From Aradus depressus (lineage: Eukaryota; Arthropoda; Insecta; Hemiptera; Aradidae), in NCBI GenBank assembly GCA_963662175.1, contig OY759223.1:10518249-10582248 (forward strand): DNA of 64,000 nt, read 5' to 3'. The notes under the pieces were generated by a model. The model did no database searches. It worked only from the letters and a program-made list of their open reading frames with translations, and had not been told where the DNA came from. Of this stretch, positions 40,685 to 51,128 are shown piece by piece. Made by a program: the position numbers and the translations under genes. Each line of letters starts with the position of its first letter. Positions within the stretch are counted from its first letter, which is position 1.

Positions 40685-40738
40685 CTCTAGTGTACTCCAT
40701 AAATTTTCCTGCATGAAAGGATCTCTACATGTCTCTGG

Positions 40739-41950
40739 CCAAGTCCGAAAAAAATGTCGAAAGACACTGCTGTGTTACTTTTCTCGTGACACCAAATGCC
40801 ACTTTTTGCATCGAAAAAAGTATATTATTCATTAACAAAATGATGTTTTTTCCGACATAGCCGTCTGGAGAACTCAGAGCTGAACAAAATAAAATAAAAA
40901 AAAGTAGCCAAAAAGAATCATTTTGACCAAGTTTCGAAGGGTCAAAATTGGCAAAAAATAACTTTTTACCTTTTTCAGTGTCCGGGCGTCCGGGAGTCGT
41001 CATCAATGTTAATACATATATTTTTTTTTTTTTTTTTTTTTTACAAAGAGATATTTACAACTGTATAAAAATATATACAACAAGCAAATATGCTAATACA
41101 GACATAATGGCAATGTCAAAATGTCATGAGGGGAGAAATCACCCAGTGGTGATACTTCCTAGTCACTGATTTTCTCTCATTTGTAACTAGTCACTGTCAC
41201 TGCTGCTGCTAAGGAGGTCTCTAGGCCATTGACGCTTAAGCCGTCGTTGGGGAAGTACGGCAGAATGGAGGGCACGGACCAGAGGATTATTGTGGGAACC
41301 AAGAAGGGAAAATAATTTTTTGTATTTGCATTTAGCGACTTCAGTAATGAAAGGTACATTAAGGTCAGTGTGAAGGGTTTTGTTGGAGACGTAGTAAGGA
41401 GCATTGGCTATTGTACGAAGGATTTTGGATTGAAGGGATTGGATGCGCTGGAGATTGGAAGCCTTGGCCAGAACCCCAGAGTTCAAGTCCGTAAGTCCAC
41501 ATAGGTTTGAGTATTGAGTTGTATATAAGTCGTTTTGTTGTCAAAGTTAGTTTGGATCTTTTGTCTAGCAGTCGTAGTAGAAGTTTATAACGTCTGTTCA
41601 TTTCTTGTCTTTTCAGTCTCGTGTGAGGATTCCAAGTTAGTCGTTTGTCGAGTATGAGGCCTAGATAGCGGACTTCGTTTTTTAAAGGGATGGGATTTTT
41701 GTTAAGGTACACTGGAGGGCAGGAATACATATATGAATTTTTTTTAATGTATAATAAATATCATGTGATTTATATATGCAAAGATAAAGATAAAAAAAAA
41801 ATATATATATATAATAAAAAATAACCCAATATTATAACGATAACGAAAGAAAGACAGCAACGATAAAATACATTCAGGAAATTGATAATAATAAGAAAAA
41901 AGTGGAAAAAGTTTGTGTTTGTTATTACGTGTTCAAACCTGTCGTACTTG
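40739..41950 (+). repeat. Duplicated block, copy 2 (between Gr exons A3 and A4)
   Basis: Matches 38,324-39,180 apart from later insertions. Copy 2 carries a LINE at 41,022-41,723 and a 25-bp insertion (TTTCCGACATAGCCGTCTGG region), while copy 1 carries a SINE. Each copy shows the other's insertion site empty. Confidence 0.85.
41022..41723 (-). mobile_element. 5'-truncated LINE with poly(A) and 11-bp target duplication
   Basis: Poly(A), read as T20 on the plus strand, at 41,022-41,042. The duplication AATACATATAT stands at 41,011-41,021 and 41,724-41,734. The body encodes the C-terminal third of a Jockey-like reverse transcriptase: NEVRYLGLILDKRLTWNPHT, LIYNSILKPMWTYGLELWGS, then after one frame shift near 41,470 LQRIQSLQSKILRTIANAPY. 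It inserted after the Gr flank duplication. Confidence 0.9.
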
Positions 41951-42126
41951 GCCGTGCTTTTTAGTTTTACTGAATTTTTTTAAAGACACTTCCGAAGAGT
42001 TTTTTGAAGAATAGTTTATTAATTTTTATTAAATTGAAAAATGTATCTACTTATTTTAATCATTTTACATCTTAATTGATCCTATTCAAGCGCTGACATT
42101 TATAACTCAATTGTTAAGTTAAGCCT

Positions 42127-42156
42127 TTTGTCTAAAGAAATGACATGAGTAAACAC
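42127..42156 (+). promoter_or_regulatory. Conserved block upstream of Gr first exon A4
   Basis: TTTGTCTAAAGAAATGACAT and GAGTAAACA, starting 91 bp before the A4 ATG at 42,218. A4 is clearly diverged from A1-A3 in protein and in most flanking sequence, so the retained block is suggestive of constraint. Confidence 0.5.
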
Positions 42157-42217
42157 AATGAAAAGTAGTGGAACCTCAACGGTTGGCTTATTCGAAGCGG
42201 TTAGTTAAGGAAACGAA

Positions 42218-43033
42218 ATGGCTTGGGCATATTCTAGCTACGAAACTGATCGAGTCTTAGACAATACCTACTTTTGGTCTCGATTTTTTGGAGGTTTTCC
42301 ATTGACAAAAAATTTTTCCATTTCAAAATGGCATCTGTTTCAATGTGTAACGTCACTGTGTATTGTTGGTTCTGTATCCGTTCTATTCTTTAGTCTTCCT
42401 TTTTACAAACAAGGTGGATTGACTTATTTATTTGTAATTCAAATTGGTTCAATGAATTTAACAAATATCATTTCTGCTTTTCGATTTTACAAAAACCGAC
42501 AAAAATTGTCATATATTCGTGAAAATCTTCGTTTGATTGAGAATGTACTAAATGCTTTAGGGGATGATTTTCAATTCCATCCAAATTGGTTACAACAAAA
42601 TGGGTCATTGTGTGCAATTGTCATATGTGCCTCTGTAGAAATGGCATATAGATTTCGAAATTTAACAATAGTTCCTTTATACATATCGCATTTTTGGTCA
42701 CAATTTATACTTTTCAGTACTACACGGCATTTCACAGGACTATTGGCACTTTGTGGTTATTATTTTGAAAGATTCAATCATGTTCGCGTTAGTGTTCTTC
42801 ATTCGCAATGTTATGAAATTTTATGCTCCATATGTGAAAAAATTAACAATGTTTATGATCCGTTTATAATTATTTGCATTGTGTCATCATTTATGCAAAA
42901 TATGTCCTGTCTTCATCTTATCATCATGGATCAAATTGAGGAGTCGTTTAAAATTGCATTTTGTGTTTGGATTTTCGTATGGGTGCAACCAATGGTTCAT
43001 GCAATTGTGTACTGCAACAGTGCATCCAGGAAA
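42218..43033 (+). CDS. Gustatory receptor locus A, alternative first exon A4
   Basis: 272 codons from MAWAYSSYETDRVLDNTYFW to SASRK|GTAAGT, phase 0. Same helix layout as A1-A3, with FWSRFFGGFPLTKNFSISKW, the FSTTRHFTGLLALCGYYFER segment and CSICEKINNVYDPFIIICIV. It is the most diverged of the four close relatives, yet undamaged. It lacks the C-terminal helix and must use the shared 3' exons; predicted total about 364 residues. A SINE fragment begins 45 bp into its intron. Confidence 0.9.
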
Positions 43034-43077
43034 GTAAGTCAAACTATTGAAGAAATAGGTATATCCTTATGTATACA

Positions 43078-43157
43078 TTGTGACTCATGTCCGGGCTTTT
43101 AACTGCGAAGCCAGATCGGCTACTACCAGAGCGCTCTTTCTTCGCTCTGGTGGACTT
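43078..43157 (-). repeat. SINE family 1 fragment
   Basis: 80 bp of the 3' part (GTGACTCATGTCCGGGC to GCTCTGGTGGAC), of the TTAGG-less subfamily. It stops before the body. Confidence 0.8.
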
Positions 43158-43185
43158 TTTTATGATTTAACTGAAATAAATGATA

Positions 43186-43473
43186 GGTTAGGTTTTATGA
43201 CTCATGCCCGGGCTTTAACTACGAATTCATATCGCCTACTACCAGAGCGCTCTTTCGTCATCTGGTGGACATGAGCCCGACTCTACTGTGAGAGTCCTAA
43301 ATTTTTATTCACCTAGGGCAGGGGTCTTTAACGAGTACCTGACATCGTACAGGCTCGGGACCATCGCTTAACGTCCCATCCGAAGGACGGCGTGCTTAAG
43401 TTCGGTCGGGTTTCGAACCCACGTTCTTGAGCTGAGAAGGCAAGCACGCATACCACTGAGCTACCGGCGCCCT
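43186..43473 (-). repeat. SINE family 1 with 15-bp target duplication
   Basis: Flanked by CTGAAATAAATGATA (43,171-43,185) and CTGAAATAAATTATA (43,474-43,488), 14 of 15 bases alike. A body deletion removes TTTATTTTACCTCCC...GGGCC. The head is complete. Confidence 0.9.
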
Positions 43474-43648
43474 CTGAAATAAATTATATTATTACTACTA
43501 TCACTCGTTTCAGATGTGATAATATTGCCTGATTGTATAAGAACTTTAAAAAAATATTTATTCGTTTTAATATTTCCGTTCATAATCAGTTAAAAGCTTT
43601 CAGAAAGATGTGTTTTTCAGTTAGATCGTGTAAGTGACAACTAGGGCA

Positions 43649-44476
43649 ATGGACGCTTTAAGTGTATATAAAAATACGCAAGCAAATGAAATTTTATCAG
43701 AAATTTTTTATCATCCCCGAGTTATTGGATTATTCCCGTTCGATTATAAAAATAAAATTTCCATTTGTCAGTTAATTTATGGTGTTATAATTTTCAGTTG
43801 TATGTCTTTCGCTAATATTTTTTTTCTTCATCATCATGAAATGCTCAACAACACAGAAACTTTATTGTATTGTATTGAAAGACTTGCATCATCTATGGAA
43901 AATGTATTTAATCTATTTTGGATATACTGGAAGAAAGATATACTAATCGATTTAACAATGGAATTGAATAGAATCAGTCAATTGTTAAAAGAAAATGGAA
44001 TTATATGGCAATGGAAGTCAACATTTACTGAAGTTCAAATATATATGATACTTAACATTTTGACAGCAATACTTGAAATTACATTAAGACCTGATAATTT
44101 CAAATGGTTTGCCTTACCATCAATAGTATTGTATATGTTAATTGCATTTTATAATATTGTTGCATTGTACCAATTTACTCAAATTCTTGATGTACTCAAT
44201 TCAATTTTTGATGAAATTCATTTGTTTAAAAATATTGAAACAGCGTCAATATGCCATGAAGCTGTATGTATGGCATCGGAATATGCAAATGAAATGTTTG
44301 GTTTGACTGTTTTCTATGTACCATTTGCATCATTCCTTTTTATTACTACCGCTGTTTATGAACTTTTGCGAAATAATTATACAAATTTTACTATTATTTT
44401 TGAAATAATGTGGCTCATTTTGGAATGGTATCCGATTTACAAAATAATAACTATATGTAGAAGAAATTCAAAAAAG
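43649..44476 (+). CDS. Gustatory receptor locus A, alternative first exon A5
   Basis: 276 codons. ATG at 43,649 is preferred to the in-frame GTG at 43,634. It starts MDALSVYKNTQANEILSEIF and includes RVIGLFPFDYKNKISICQLI, a Gr-like N-terminus (G-x-F-P-F). Several helices follow, then FGLTVFYVPFASFLFITTAV and the intracellular CRRNSKK. The donor AAG|GTATTA is in phase 0 but weaker than in A1-A4. It is a distant paralogue of A1-A4; upstream it lacks their conserved block but has TTTTTCAGTTAG, initiator-like, about 35 bp before the ATG. Needs the shared 3' exons. Confidence 0.85.
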
Positions 44477-44788
44477 GTATTAAACTATATGTATATAATA
44501 TATATATATATATATTTAGGGGCGTAGCCAGGGGGGGGTGTGCCTTTCAATGTTTGAGGAGTTGGCATTATTGATGTTAATGACAATTTCTACACACATT
44601 CTCCATTCTGAAGGAAGAACAAACGAAAACTTGAAAAATTTAAAAGTCAATCAAAAAAACAAACAACAACAAATGAAAAAAAAGAACACATTTACAACAC
44701 AAGTAAAAAATAAACGAAATAACAATAAAAACAATGAAACGTGAAGAAAAACTATTAAAAATAAAGAAAATTCAAATAAGGATAATTT

Positions 44789-44824
<36 letters not shown>

Positions 44825-45174
44825 ATAAGAATTATTATTCTTTTGAAACGAAACTTGTGCTTGACGAAATCCGAGCTGTAATATCGTTCGTGAAGGACGT
44901 GCAACGGAAGTGACGTACACAGGGTCAGCTGATAACATATTTAAGTCATAATAATGCTGGCAATGAGGTTTTACTTCGAACGTGCGGATTCTGTGAACTA
45001 CCACACTAGCTGTTTATATAAATTAAATAATGTAATAAAAATTTGCCCCCTACAAGCACTGTAAAAGATCAAAACAAACTAGAATACATAAACAACAGGA
45101 ATATATAATAGTAATTTTATATTAAATGTATTTGTCAATAAATTATTTTATTGTGCTCAATATCTTCTTATTGC
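44477..45174. other. Gene-free stretch after exon A5
   Basis: (TA)n at 44,497-44,515 is followed by a lone end of the GGGGCGTAGCCAGG hAT-like family with a G-run. 44,640-44,770 is A-rich, then a T-run of about 27 at 44,794-44,820. No exon recognised. Confidence 0.5.
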
Positions 45175-45512
45175 GAGGGCACCGGTAGCTCAGTGGTATG
45201 CGTGCTTGTCTTCTGAGTTCAAGAACGTGGGTTTGAAACCCGATCGAGACCCTTAGTTTATTTTATCTGGAAGGTAAAATAAACTTAAGCACGCCGTCCT
45301 TCGGATGGGACGTTAAGCGATGGTCCCGAGCCTGTACGATGTCACTCGTTAAAGACCTCTACCCTAGGTGAATAAAAATTTAGGGTTGGCAAAATTTAGG
45401 ACAGTAGAGTCGGGCTCATGTCCACCAGAGTGACGAAAGAGCGCTCTGTTAATAGGCGATATGACCTCGTAGTTAAAGCCCGGGCATGAGTCATAAAACC
45501 TAACCTAACCTG
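45175..45512 (+). repeat. SINE family 1 with 10-bp target duplication
   Basis: Flanks TTCTTATTGC at 45,165-45,174 and 45,513-45,522. The head has minor changes in the B-box (GGGTTTGAAACCC); the tail is CCTAACCTAACC. Confidence 0.92.
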
Positions 45513-45569
45513 TTCTTATTGCAGAATTAACACAAGTTAGTGGTTAAAAAATGTATTACCTTTTTTTAA

Positions 45570-46000
45570 GTAACTACTGAACCGATTTAACCAAATTTTT
45601 TATTTGTAATTGCCTCTTCAGTATATAAGAAAAAAAATCTTCGGTGCAACACCGGCAATGTACGATACTTATCCAACTAAAATTTCTATCAACCTCTAAA
45701 ACGATATCTTTGGTTAAATAGTCAATAGTTGAAATGCACAGACACTTTTGAACTCTCATACTAAATTTCGTGTCAATATATCCATTCAGTAGAGCTCTTC
45801 TTCCCTTCAGCGGATTTGGCTCTAAAAATCAATACATGTCTTCCCTATGAAATTCTGAATACGCATATAAAATTTCGTGTCACTGCATTCATTCTTTAGA
45901 GAGCTACCTATCGTGTTAACAGAAGGATTTTTTAAAAAAACATTTTTGTCATCAGGACAGTAAAACATGAAATTTTGTTGAAAACTCAACATCGAGTTTC
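45570..46000. repeat. Dispersed repeat of the 'CATCGGCAGTTA' family
   Basis: Contains CTACTGAACCGATTTAACC, ATCTTCGGTGCAACACCGGC and repeated '...CTCATACTAAATTTCGTGTC...' units. Relatives lie at 12,730-13,000, 13,730-14,050, 22,960-23,190, 23,800-23,890, 33,870-33,960, 47,140-47,530, 57,240-57,390 and 57,830-58,010. A non-coding family with loosely tandem sub-units of about 100-120 bp. Confidence 0.6.
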
Positions 46001-46245
46001 TGAGCGATTACATAACATATTTAATTAATCGATTTTTTAAAATAATTAATAAACGCCCCAATGAAATGACCCAATTGAAATATATGTTTTTCTTTAATCT
46101 ATATAAAACTGATATTTAATCAAATTATCGAATGACAACTGCCCTAATGTTAGAATAATTCCTTCAAAAGACTGTTTACAATATATCAACTAATTTCATA
46201 AATTAACGATGCCGGTTAGATTCATTCGGTTCAGTCTTGAGCCAT

Positions 46246-47079
46246 ATGACTGAGAAAACTCATCTTGGACATATAGATGCAGTTTTTCGCGATATATTTT
46301 CCCTTTCGCGTACCCTGGGCATGTTTCCATTCACGTATCAGTTTGACTTATCACTATGGCGAATTGTGTGTACGATTGTCCTTCTTATATTGTCTTGTAC
46401 TTCTGTCATCTATTATGGACTGTCAGAGACAGGTTTTTCTAAATTACGGGGGGTTGCAAAAAAACTTGACATTTTTGAACTAGCTTTAGTCAATGTTGCG
46501 AATATTTTTACAGTTTTTTTGTACGTGTATAAAAACAATTTAATAAAATATAATATAGAACAAATAAAATTAATAGAAAAACGAATGTTGAACTCTGGTA
46601 TACAATGGGTATGGAGACCGCACCCATTTGAAATGTCCATTTGGGTTGTTATGCTTTCAGCATTTTTTTTGTACAATACAATTATTTATGTACACGTTTT
46701 GGGACAAACGTTTCCTACCATTCTTGCGTATATATTTACATATCTATGTTCAAATGCTTTATCCCATCAATTGATAAGTATGACAAATTTGTTAAGTTCG
46801 CAATTGAAGGCTTTACGTTTCGACATTCACCCGAGTATCATACCCATTTTTGAGGATATTCGCGCAATAAGCGAAAATATCAATAGTATATCTGGTTTTA
46901 AAATATTAATACTTACGTTAACAACTTTTATGAAAGTTATAAAACTAATATACCGTTATATAATAATGAACAGAGAGGTGTATGAATTTACAACCATAAT
47001 TTCATTGATTGTATGGGCTATATTTTTCTTATATCCGTTTCTGTGGATCATATGGTGCTGCAATCAAATGTCAAAAGAG
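46246..47079 (+). CDS. Gustatory receptor locus A, alternative first exon A6
   Basis: 278 codons. ATG at 46,246 is used rather than the in-frame TTG at 46,237. It starts MTEKTHLGHIDAVFRDIFSL and has the Gr N-terminal pattern SRTLGMFPFTYQFDLSLWRI. The helices are followed by ISENINSISGFKILILTLTT, the usual L...IN...G loop before TM6. Donor GAG|GTAAAT, phase 0. It is distant from A1-A4. It is the first exon nearest the shared exons (intron 2.5 kb). TTCAGTC about 15 bp before the ATG could be an initiator. Predicted total about 370 residues. Confidence 0.85.
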
Positions 47080-47139
47080 GTAAATTATATGTTAGAGTAA
47101 ATTTCTGTAATTTGTGCCGATATAGTGGAAAGCTAATAA

Positions 47140-47530
47140 AACAATTCGTCGTTGAATCACCGGCTATGAACTTCCCCAGCACGAATTAATCAATTACGTT
47201 TCGCTCTCTCTCCAAAGCCAATTTTGGGCTAAAACTTAATATTTGATTTACATAGTGGCTTCTGAATTCTCATACTAAATGTTGTGTCGATACATTCATT
47301 ACATCGGCAGTTATTAGAGTATTTGAGTCAAAGCCCCCTTCTCTAGTTTTGAATTAAAATTTCATGTCGATACATTCATTACATCGGCAGTTACAAGTGT
47401 TTTTGTGTTAAATAGGGCCTTGAATCCACAAATGAAATTTAATTTCAATATATTCATTAGATTGGCAGTTATAAGAGTTTTTGTGTTAAATAGGGCCTTG
47501 AATCCACAAATAAAATTTCGTTTTTTTCAA
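47140..47530. repeat. 'CATCGGCAGTTA' family, three sub-units
   Basis: TCGATACATTCATTACATCG followed by GCAGTTA occurs twice, and a third, changed unit follows. GGGCCTTGAATCCACAAAT is repeated about 80 bp apart. Part of the dispersed family described at 45,570-46,000. Confidence 0.7.
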
Positions 47531-47540
47531 TTTTCGGAAT

Positions 47541-48312
47541 TAATGGTCGGAAATTGATGTTTTACTTGATGTGGGTCATCGAACTCAGGCTACCTGGCCT
47601 AGATCGGGGCTGACAATCTTCTGGACAATCCCTCTATTTCTGATGGTCCTCCAGGGTGATTTGTTAGCATCCATGAGGAATCATCTAGTCAGTCAAGATG
47701 TACACACTATAAACTCTAAATATAATTCCATCTACCGACTGGCCAAGTACAATAACAATAGAAATGTTAGGATAATACATGGAGGCTTCAGATATCAGTT
47801 TTGTCCTGAAAGTGTCTGCAGACGCTGTACCTTAGAAGGAAAGGACGACCTCATACATCTTTTGTTCTATTGTCCCTCTATTGTCCCCCCAAGCAAACAT
47901 TTCTCCACAATTGTCTTACTTACAGAACAAACAGCTACTCAGAATCAATAGTGGACTTTTTGATAATGTAGCTGTTAAAAAAATCAACAATTTATTTTTA
48001 TTTTTCATTTAAGGCTAAAAATTTAAAAAAAATATATTTTATTTATTCTTTATTTGATTTTTTATTTGTGTGTTATGGCTACTACCATTTTACAATTATC
48101 CCTTATCAAAGGTCATATTTTATTTTATATATTTGAATTGTTTTTCTCTCTAATTGCACTATTTCAAATAAAGTGCATGTCCATATTTATTATTTAAAAA
48201 TGATTTGTATATTTAGTTACTACATTACTTATTTGTTATTATTATATATTTTTTTATTTTATTTTATATAACTATAAGAAAATATGTATTTTGTAAAAAA
48301 AAAAAAAAAAAA
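47541..48312 (+). mobile_element. LINE 3' end: last part of ORF2 and poly(A)
   Basis: An ORF at 47,571-47,951 reads TINSKYNSIYRLAKYNNNRN, FRYQFCPESVCRRCTLEGKD and DLIHLLFYCPSIVPPSKHFS. The C-x2-C...H-x4-C arrangement is the zinc-knuckle-like C-terminus of many Jockey/I/TRAS-type reverse transcriptases. An untranslated stretch and an A18 run (48,295-48,312) follow. 5'-truncated. It lies between Gr exon A6 and the first shared exon. Confidence 0.75.
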
Positions 48313-48510
48313 GCTTATATTTTAAAACAGACGTCAGAATACAACAATACATGTCATCAAATAGTCCCCTAACAAGGATGCCCGTAGTTAGGTATGGAAT
48401 GCTATGGTGAAACACAATTTACGTTAATACTCGTTTAAGGGATGACTTACGTATCTTTAGTGAAAAACGGATATGTCTTTCTATATTGTACAATATATAG
48501 AATGTGTATT

Positions 48511-49453
48511 AGGGTGGTCGTTAATAATGCAAGGTTCAAATTTTAACGCTCTCACCCAAAAATCTCGATCGACTTGATAAAAAAATACGATTGGCATTAT
48601 TCCGGGCCCATAATAAATGATTTAACCCGTGCCGGCAGAGGAATCAAATTTTCCGTGTATTTTAAATGGCGTTTAGTGATGTTTTGGGTTTTTGTTCTAT
48701 AACTATGAAACTGTCTATCGTAAATCTCTGAAAATTTGTACACTACTATTTTTGAAGTTGCTGAACACAAATATTTCACCAAAAATTAAGTTTGACAAGT
48801 TAAATTAGTCGAAATTCGTTATAGAAATTGGCATATATTTCAGGTTTTTTGAATATGTAGTTAAAAGGAATTGTATCATTCTTTTGACAGTATTAAATGT
48901 TTTATTTCATTTTAACTTTTCAAAATTCGTATACAAATCTGCTGACAATAACTGTTACATTGAAAATTGAATTTATGGACAAGTTTCATAATCAACTAAG
49001 ATCAAATAATAAAGACAGTAAATTTTTATTTATATTTATTTATTAGCTGCAAAATAGAATTCAAATTGAAAAGAAAAAAAAATTATATGAATTAGATTTT
49101 TTATTCCTCAAAAAAATCGAAAAATATTTTTCGCAAATTCGGAAGCCAATTTTGACAGTTTTGACTTGACCAATATAATTTTTGATGAAATATTCGTGTT
49201 CAGCAACTTCAAAAATAGTAGTGTATAAATTTTCAGAGATTTACGATAGACAGTTTCATAGTTATAGAACAAAAACCCGAAACATCACTAAACGCCATTT
49301 AAAATACATGGAAAATTTGATTCCTCTGCCGGCACGGGTTAAATCATTTATTATGGACCCGGAATAATGCCAATCGTATTTTTTTATCATGTTGATCGAG
49401 ATTTTTGGGTGAGAGCGTTAAAATTTGAACCTTGCATTATTAACGACCACCCT
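48511..49453. mobile_element. Mutator-like (MULE-type) non-autonomous element with about 300-bp TIRs
   Basis: 48,511-48,830 and 49,150-49,453 are inverted copies (AGGGTGGTCGTTAATAATGC and its complement at the ends), about 95% alike. The 9-bp AATGTGTAT flanks both sides (48,501-48,509 and 49,454-49,462). Long TIRs with a 9-10 bp duplication fit Mutator-type MITEs. The 320-bp centre is AT-rich and non-coding. A distant relative with AGGGTGGCCC starts at 51,129. Confidence 0.7.
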
Positions 49454-49608
49454 AATGTGTATGGTTAAAATTGTTTCAGTGTTATATTGACAAACCAAAT
49501 TCTCTCAAGTAATATACAAATTTAAGAGAATTTTTGTTGTGATTAAGAAAGTCCTTGGTTGGCCATAACAAATATTTTATTAATAATTTGATAATAAATA
49601 TTTTCCAG

Positions 49609-49677
49609 GCAAAGAAATTTAATGAAGCACTTTACAAACGTATGTTGGTGGAAAAGTCGGACGATCTAATCAATAAT
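49609..49677 (+). CDS. Gustatory receptor locus A, shared exon 2
   Basis: 69 bp between TTTTCCAG and GTAAGT, phase 0 at both ends. Encodes AKKFNEALYKRMLVEKSDDL plus INN, an intracellular loop segment before the last helix. Receives any of exons A1-A6, whose donors are all phase 0. Its close match at 59,527 in locus B confirms it as a real exon. Confidence 0.88.
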
Positions 49678-49707
49678 GTAAGTATGAAAATTAACAAAAG
49701 TATTGAT

Positions 49708-49947
49708 GGGGGCCTCAGTGGTATGCATGCTTACTGAGCTCGAGATGGCGGGTTCGAAACCCGGCCGAGATTCTTAGATTTTTTTTTTTTTGTGGGAGAT
49801 GAGAAAACCTTGAGTATGTCGTCCTTCGGATGGGACGGTAATACTCATTAAAGACCCCAAACTTAGTTGAATAAATAAACCTAGGAAGGCAAAATTTAGG
49901 ACTTCAATAGTAATCTGGTTCATGTTCACCAGTGACGAAAAAACGCT
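49708..49947 (+). repeat. SINE family 1, diverged and truncated
   Basis: The head GGCCTCAGTGGTATGCATGC has lost a few anticodon-arm bases; the B-box GGGTTCGAAACCC is intact. The body is diverged and ends before the tail. It starts 30 bp after the exon-2 donor. Confidence 0.8.
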
Positions 49948-50029
49948 CCTTTATGACAGTTTTCTTGCGCATAAGAAATTTTTTTCTCATTCAGTTTGAT
50001 TATTTAAATAAAAAATGTGTGTTTGTGGT

Positions 50030-50800
50030 TAGTACACAGGTTTGAAGTGTAACTTCCGTACCTAACTCTTCTAGTTTCAGTTTCTCTTTGTGCTAATAGA
50101 CAATATTTTTATTTTAACTATTTTTATTAACATTAGTACAGAGTAAGAAATTATTTAATTTAGAAAATCATAAAATATGTTGGTAACAATTTGTATTTAC
50201 AGTTAAGGTTACATTAATTTATTAACTTATAGATATTGCCTTAAAGATATTATTATAAATATAGTGGTGAATAGATAGATATAGATTAACTTATTGATAA
50301 ATTAAATGTTTTGTACATTTGACTCTGATGATGGAAAATAATTTTCGTATGTAACGCATGACACGTTGGGCTTATGATAACTAAAGTAAATGCGATTATT
50401 GTAAAATTGTTTTCGTTATTGTAGAATAGAATAACGGTTGTAAAACAAAAAAAAAATTAACTCTTTTCCATTTTTTATCTCCATTTTCACTTTTTTTTTT
50501 TTTTTTCATTGTGTTGAGTACATTTTATCCGATAGACAATAAATTTAACACAATGAGTACACTTATACGATGCACAATAAGTAAATTTAAAGCGTTGCTC
50601 ACTCAAAAAAAAAAACTGCATGAATTCAAACACAAACGGTGTTGTATTAAAGCATCACAAGTGAAAGATTAAAGCAACAAGAGTGAAAGTCTGCTAAGAG
50701 GGCATCAAGAATGTTACAATTTTTCGTTTGCGTTTTGAAAGGGGAAAAACGCTGCATCTACCTCAAAACGTCTTGATATAACTAAGTAACAAAGTTATAC
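50030..50800 (-). repeat. Dispersed repeat, inverse of 24,650-25,450
   Basis: Both share TTAAGGTTACATTAATTTAT, AACTTATTGATAAATTAA, TTTGTACATTTGACTCTG, TTTATCTCCATTTTCAC and ACACTTATACGATGCACAAT in matching inverse order. No ORF. It may be a solo long terminal repeat or a MITE. Confidence 0.65.
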
Positions 50801-50962
50801 TTAAAAACAAATGGCAGAATTGAGAATGATTTGATGAGCTTAGGCTCGAAATATTCCCTTAAATACTAATAAATTAAAATTTTATAAGATGGAATGCCTG
50901 TATTCATCCAGTTTACATAATAAGTGTTCCTCTCCCTCTCCATTACTATTTTTTGATTTCAG

Positions 50963-51052
50963 GAAATCCTGGACTTGCACCTGACCGTAGCCAGAGATGT
51001 CACATTTACTGCTTGCGGTTTTTTCACTCTGGACAATTCTCTTCTTTGTACC
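50963..51052 (+). CDS. Gustatory receptor locus A, shared exon 3
   Basis: 90 bp between TTGATTTCAG and ACC|GTAAGC, phase 0. Encodes EILDLHLTVARDVTFTACGF and FTLDNSLLCT, the loop and beginning of TM7, with the usual F-T-A-C-G-F-F-x-L-D-x-S-L pattern of insect Grs. The locus B counterpart is at 63,113. Confidence 0.9.
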
Positions 51053-51128
51053 GTAAGCAAATATACAAGTCTTCATAAATAATTTTTTTTTTTAATTTTG
51101 TATTTACAACTATATATATATATATATT

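Noticed and set aside
43634..43648. GTG, TTG starts upstream of exons A5, A6 and locus B exon 1
   Set aside because: Eukaryotic initiation at the in-frame ATG a few codons later is far more likely.
47280..47530. CRISPR-like or satellite array
   Set aside because: Only three uneven units of a dispersed repeat; no regular spacers and the genome is eukaryotic.
50882..51076. Minus-strand frame over shared exon 3
   Set aside because: Shadow of the plus-strand Gr exon, which has splice sites and a locus B counterpart.
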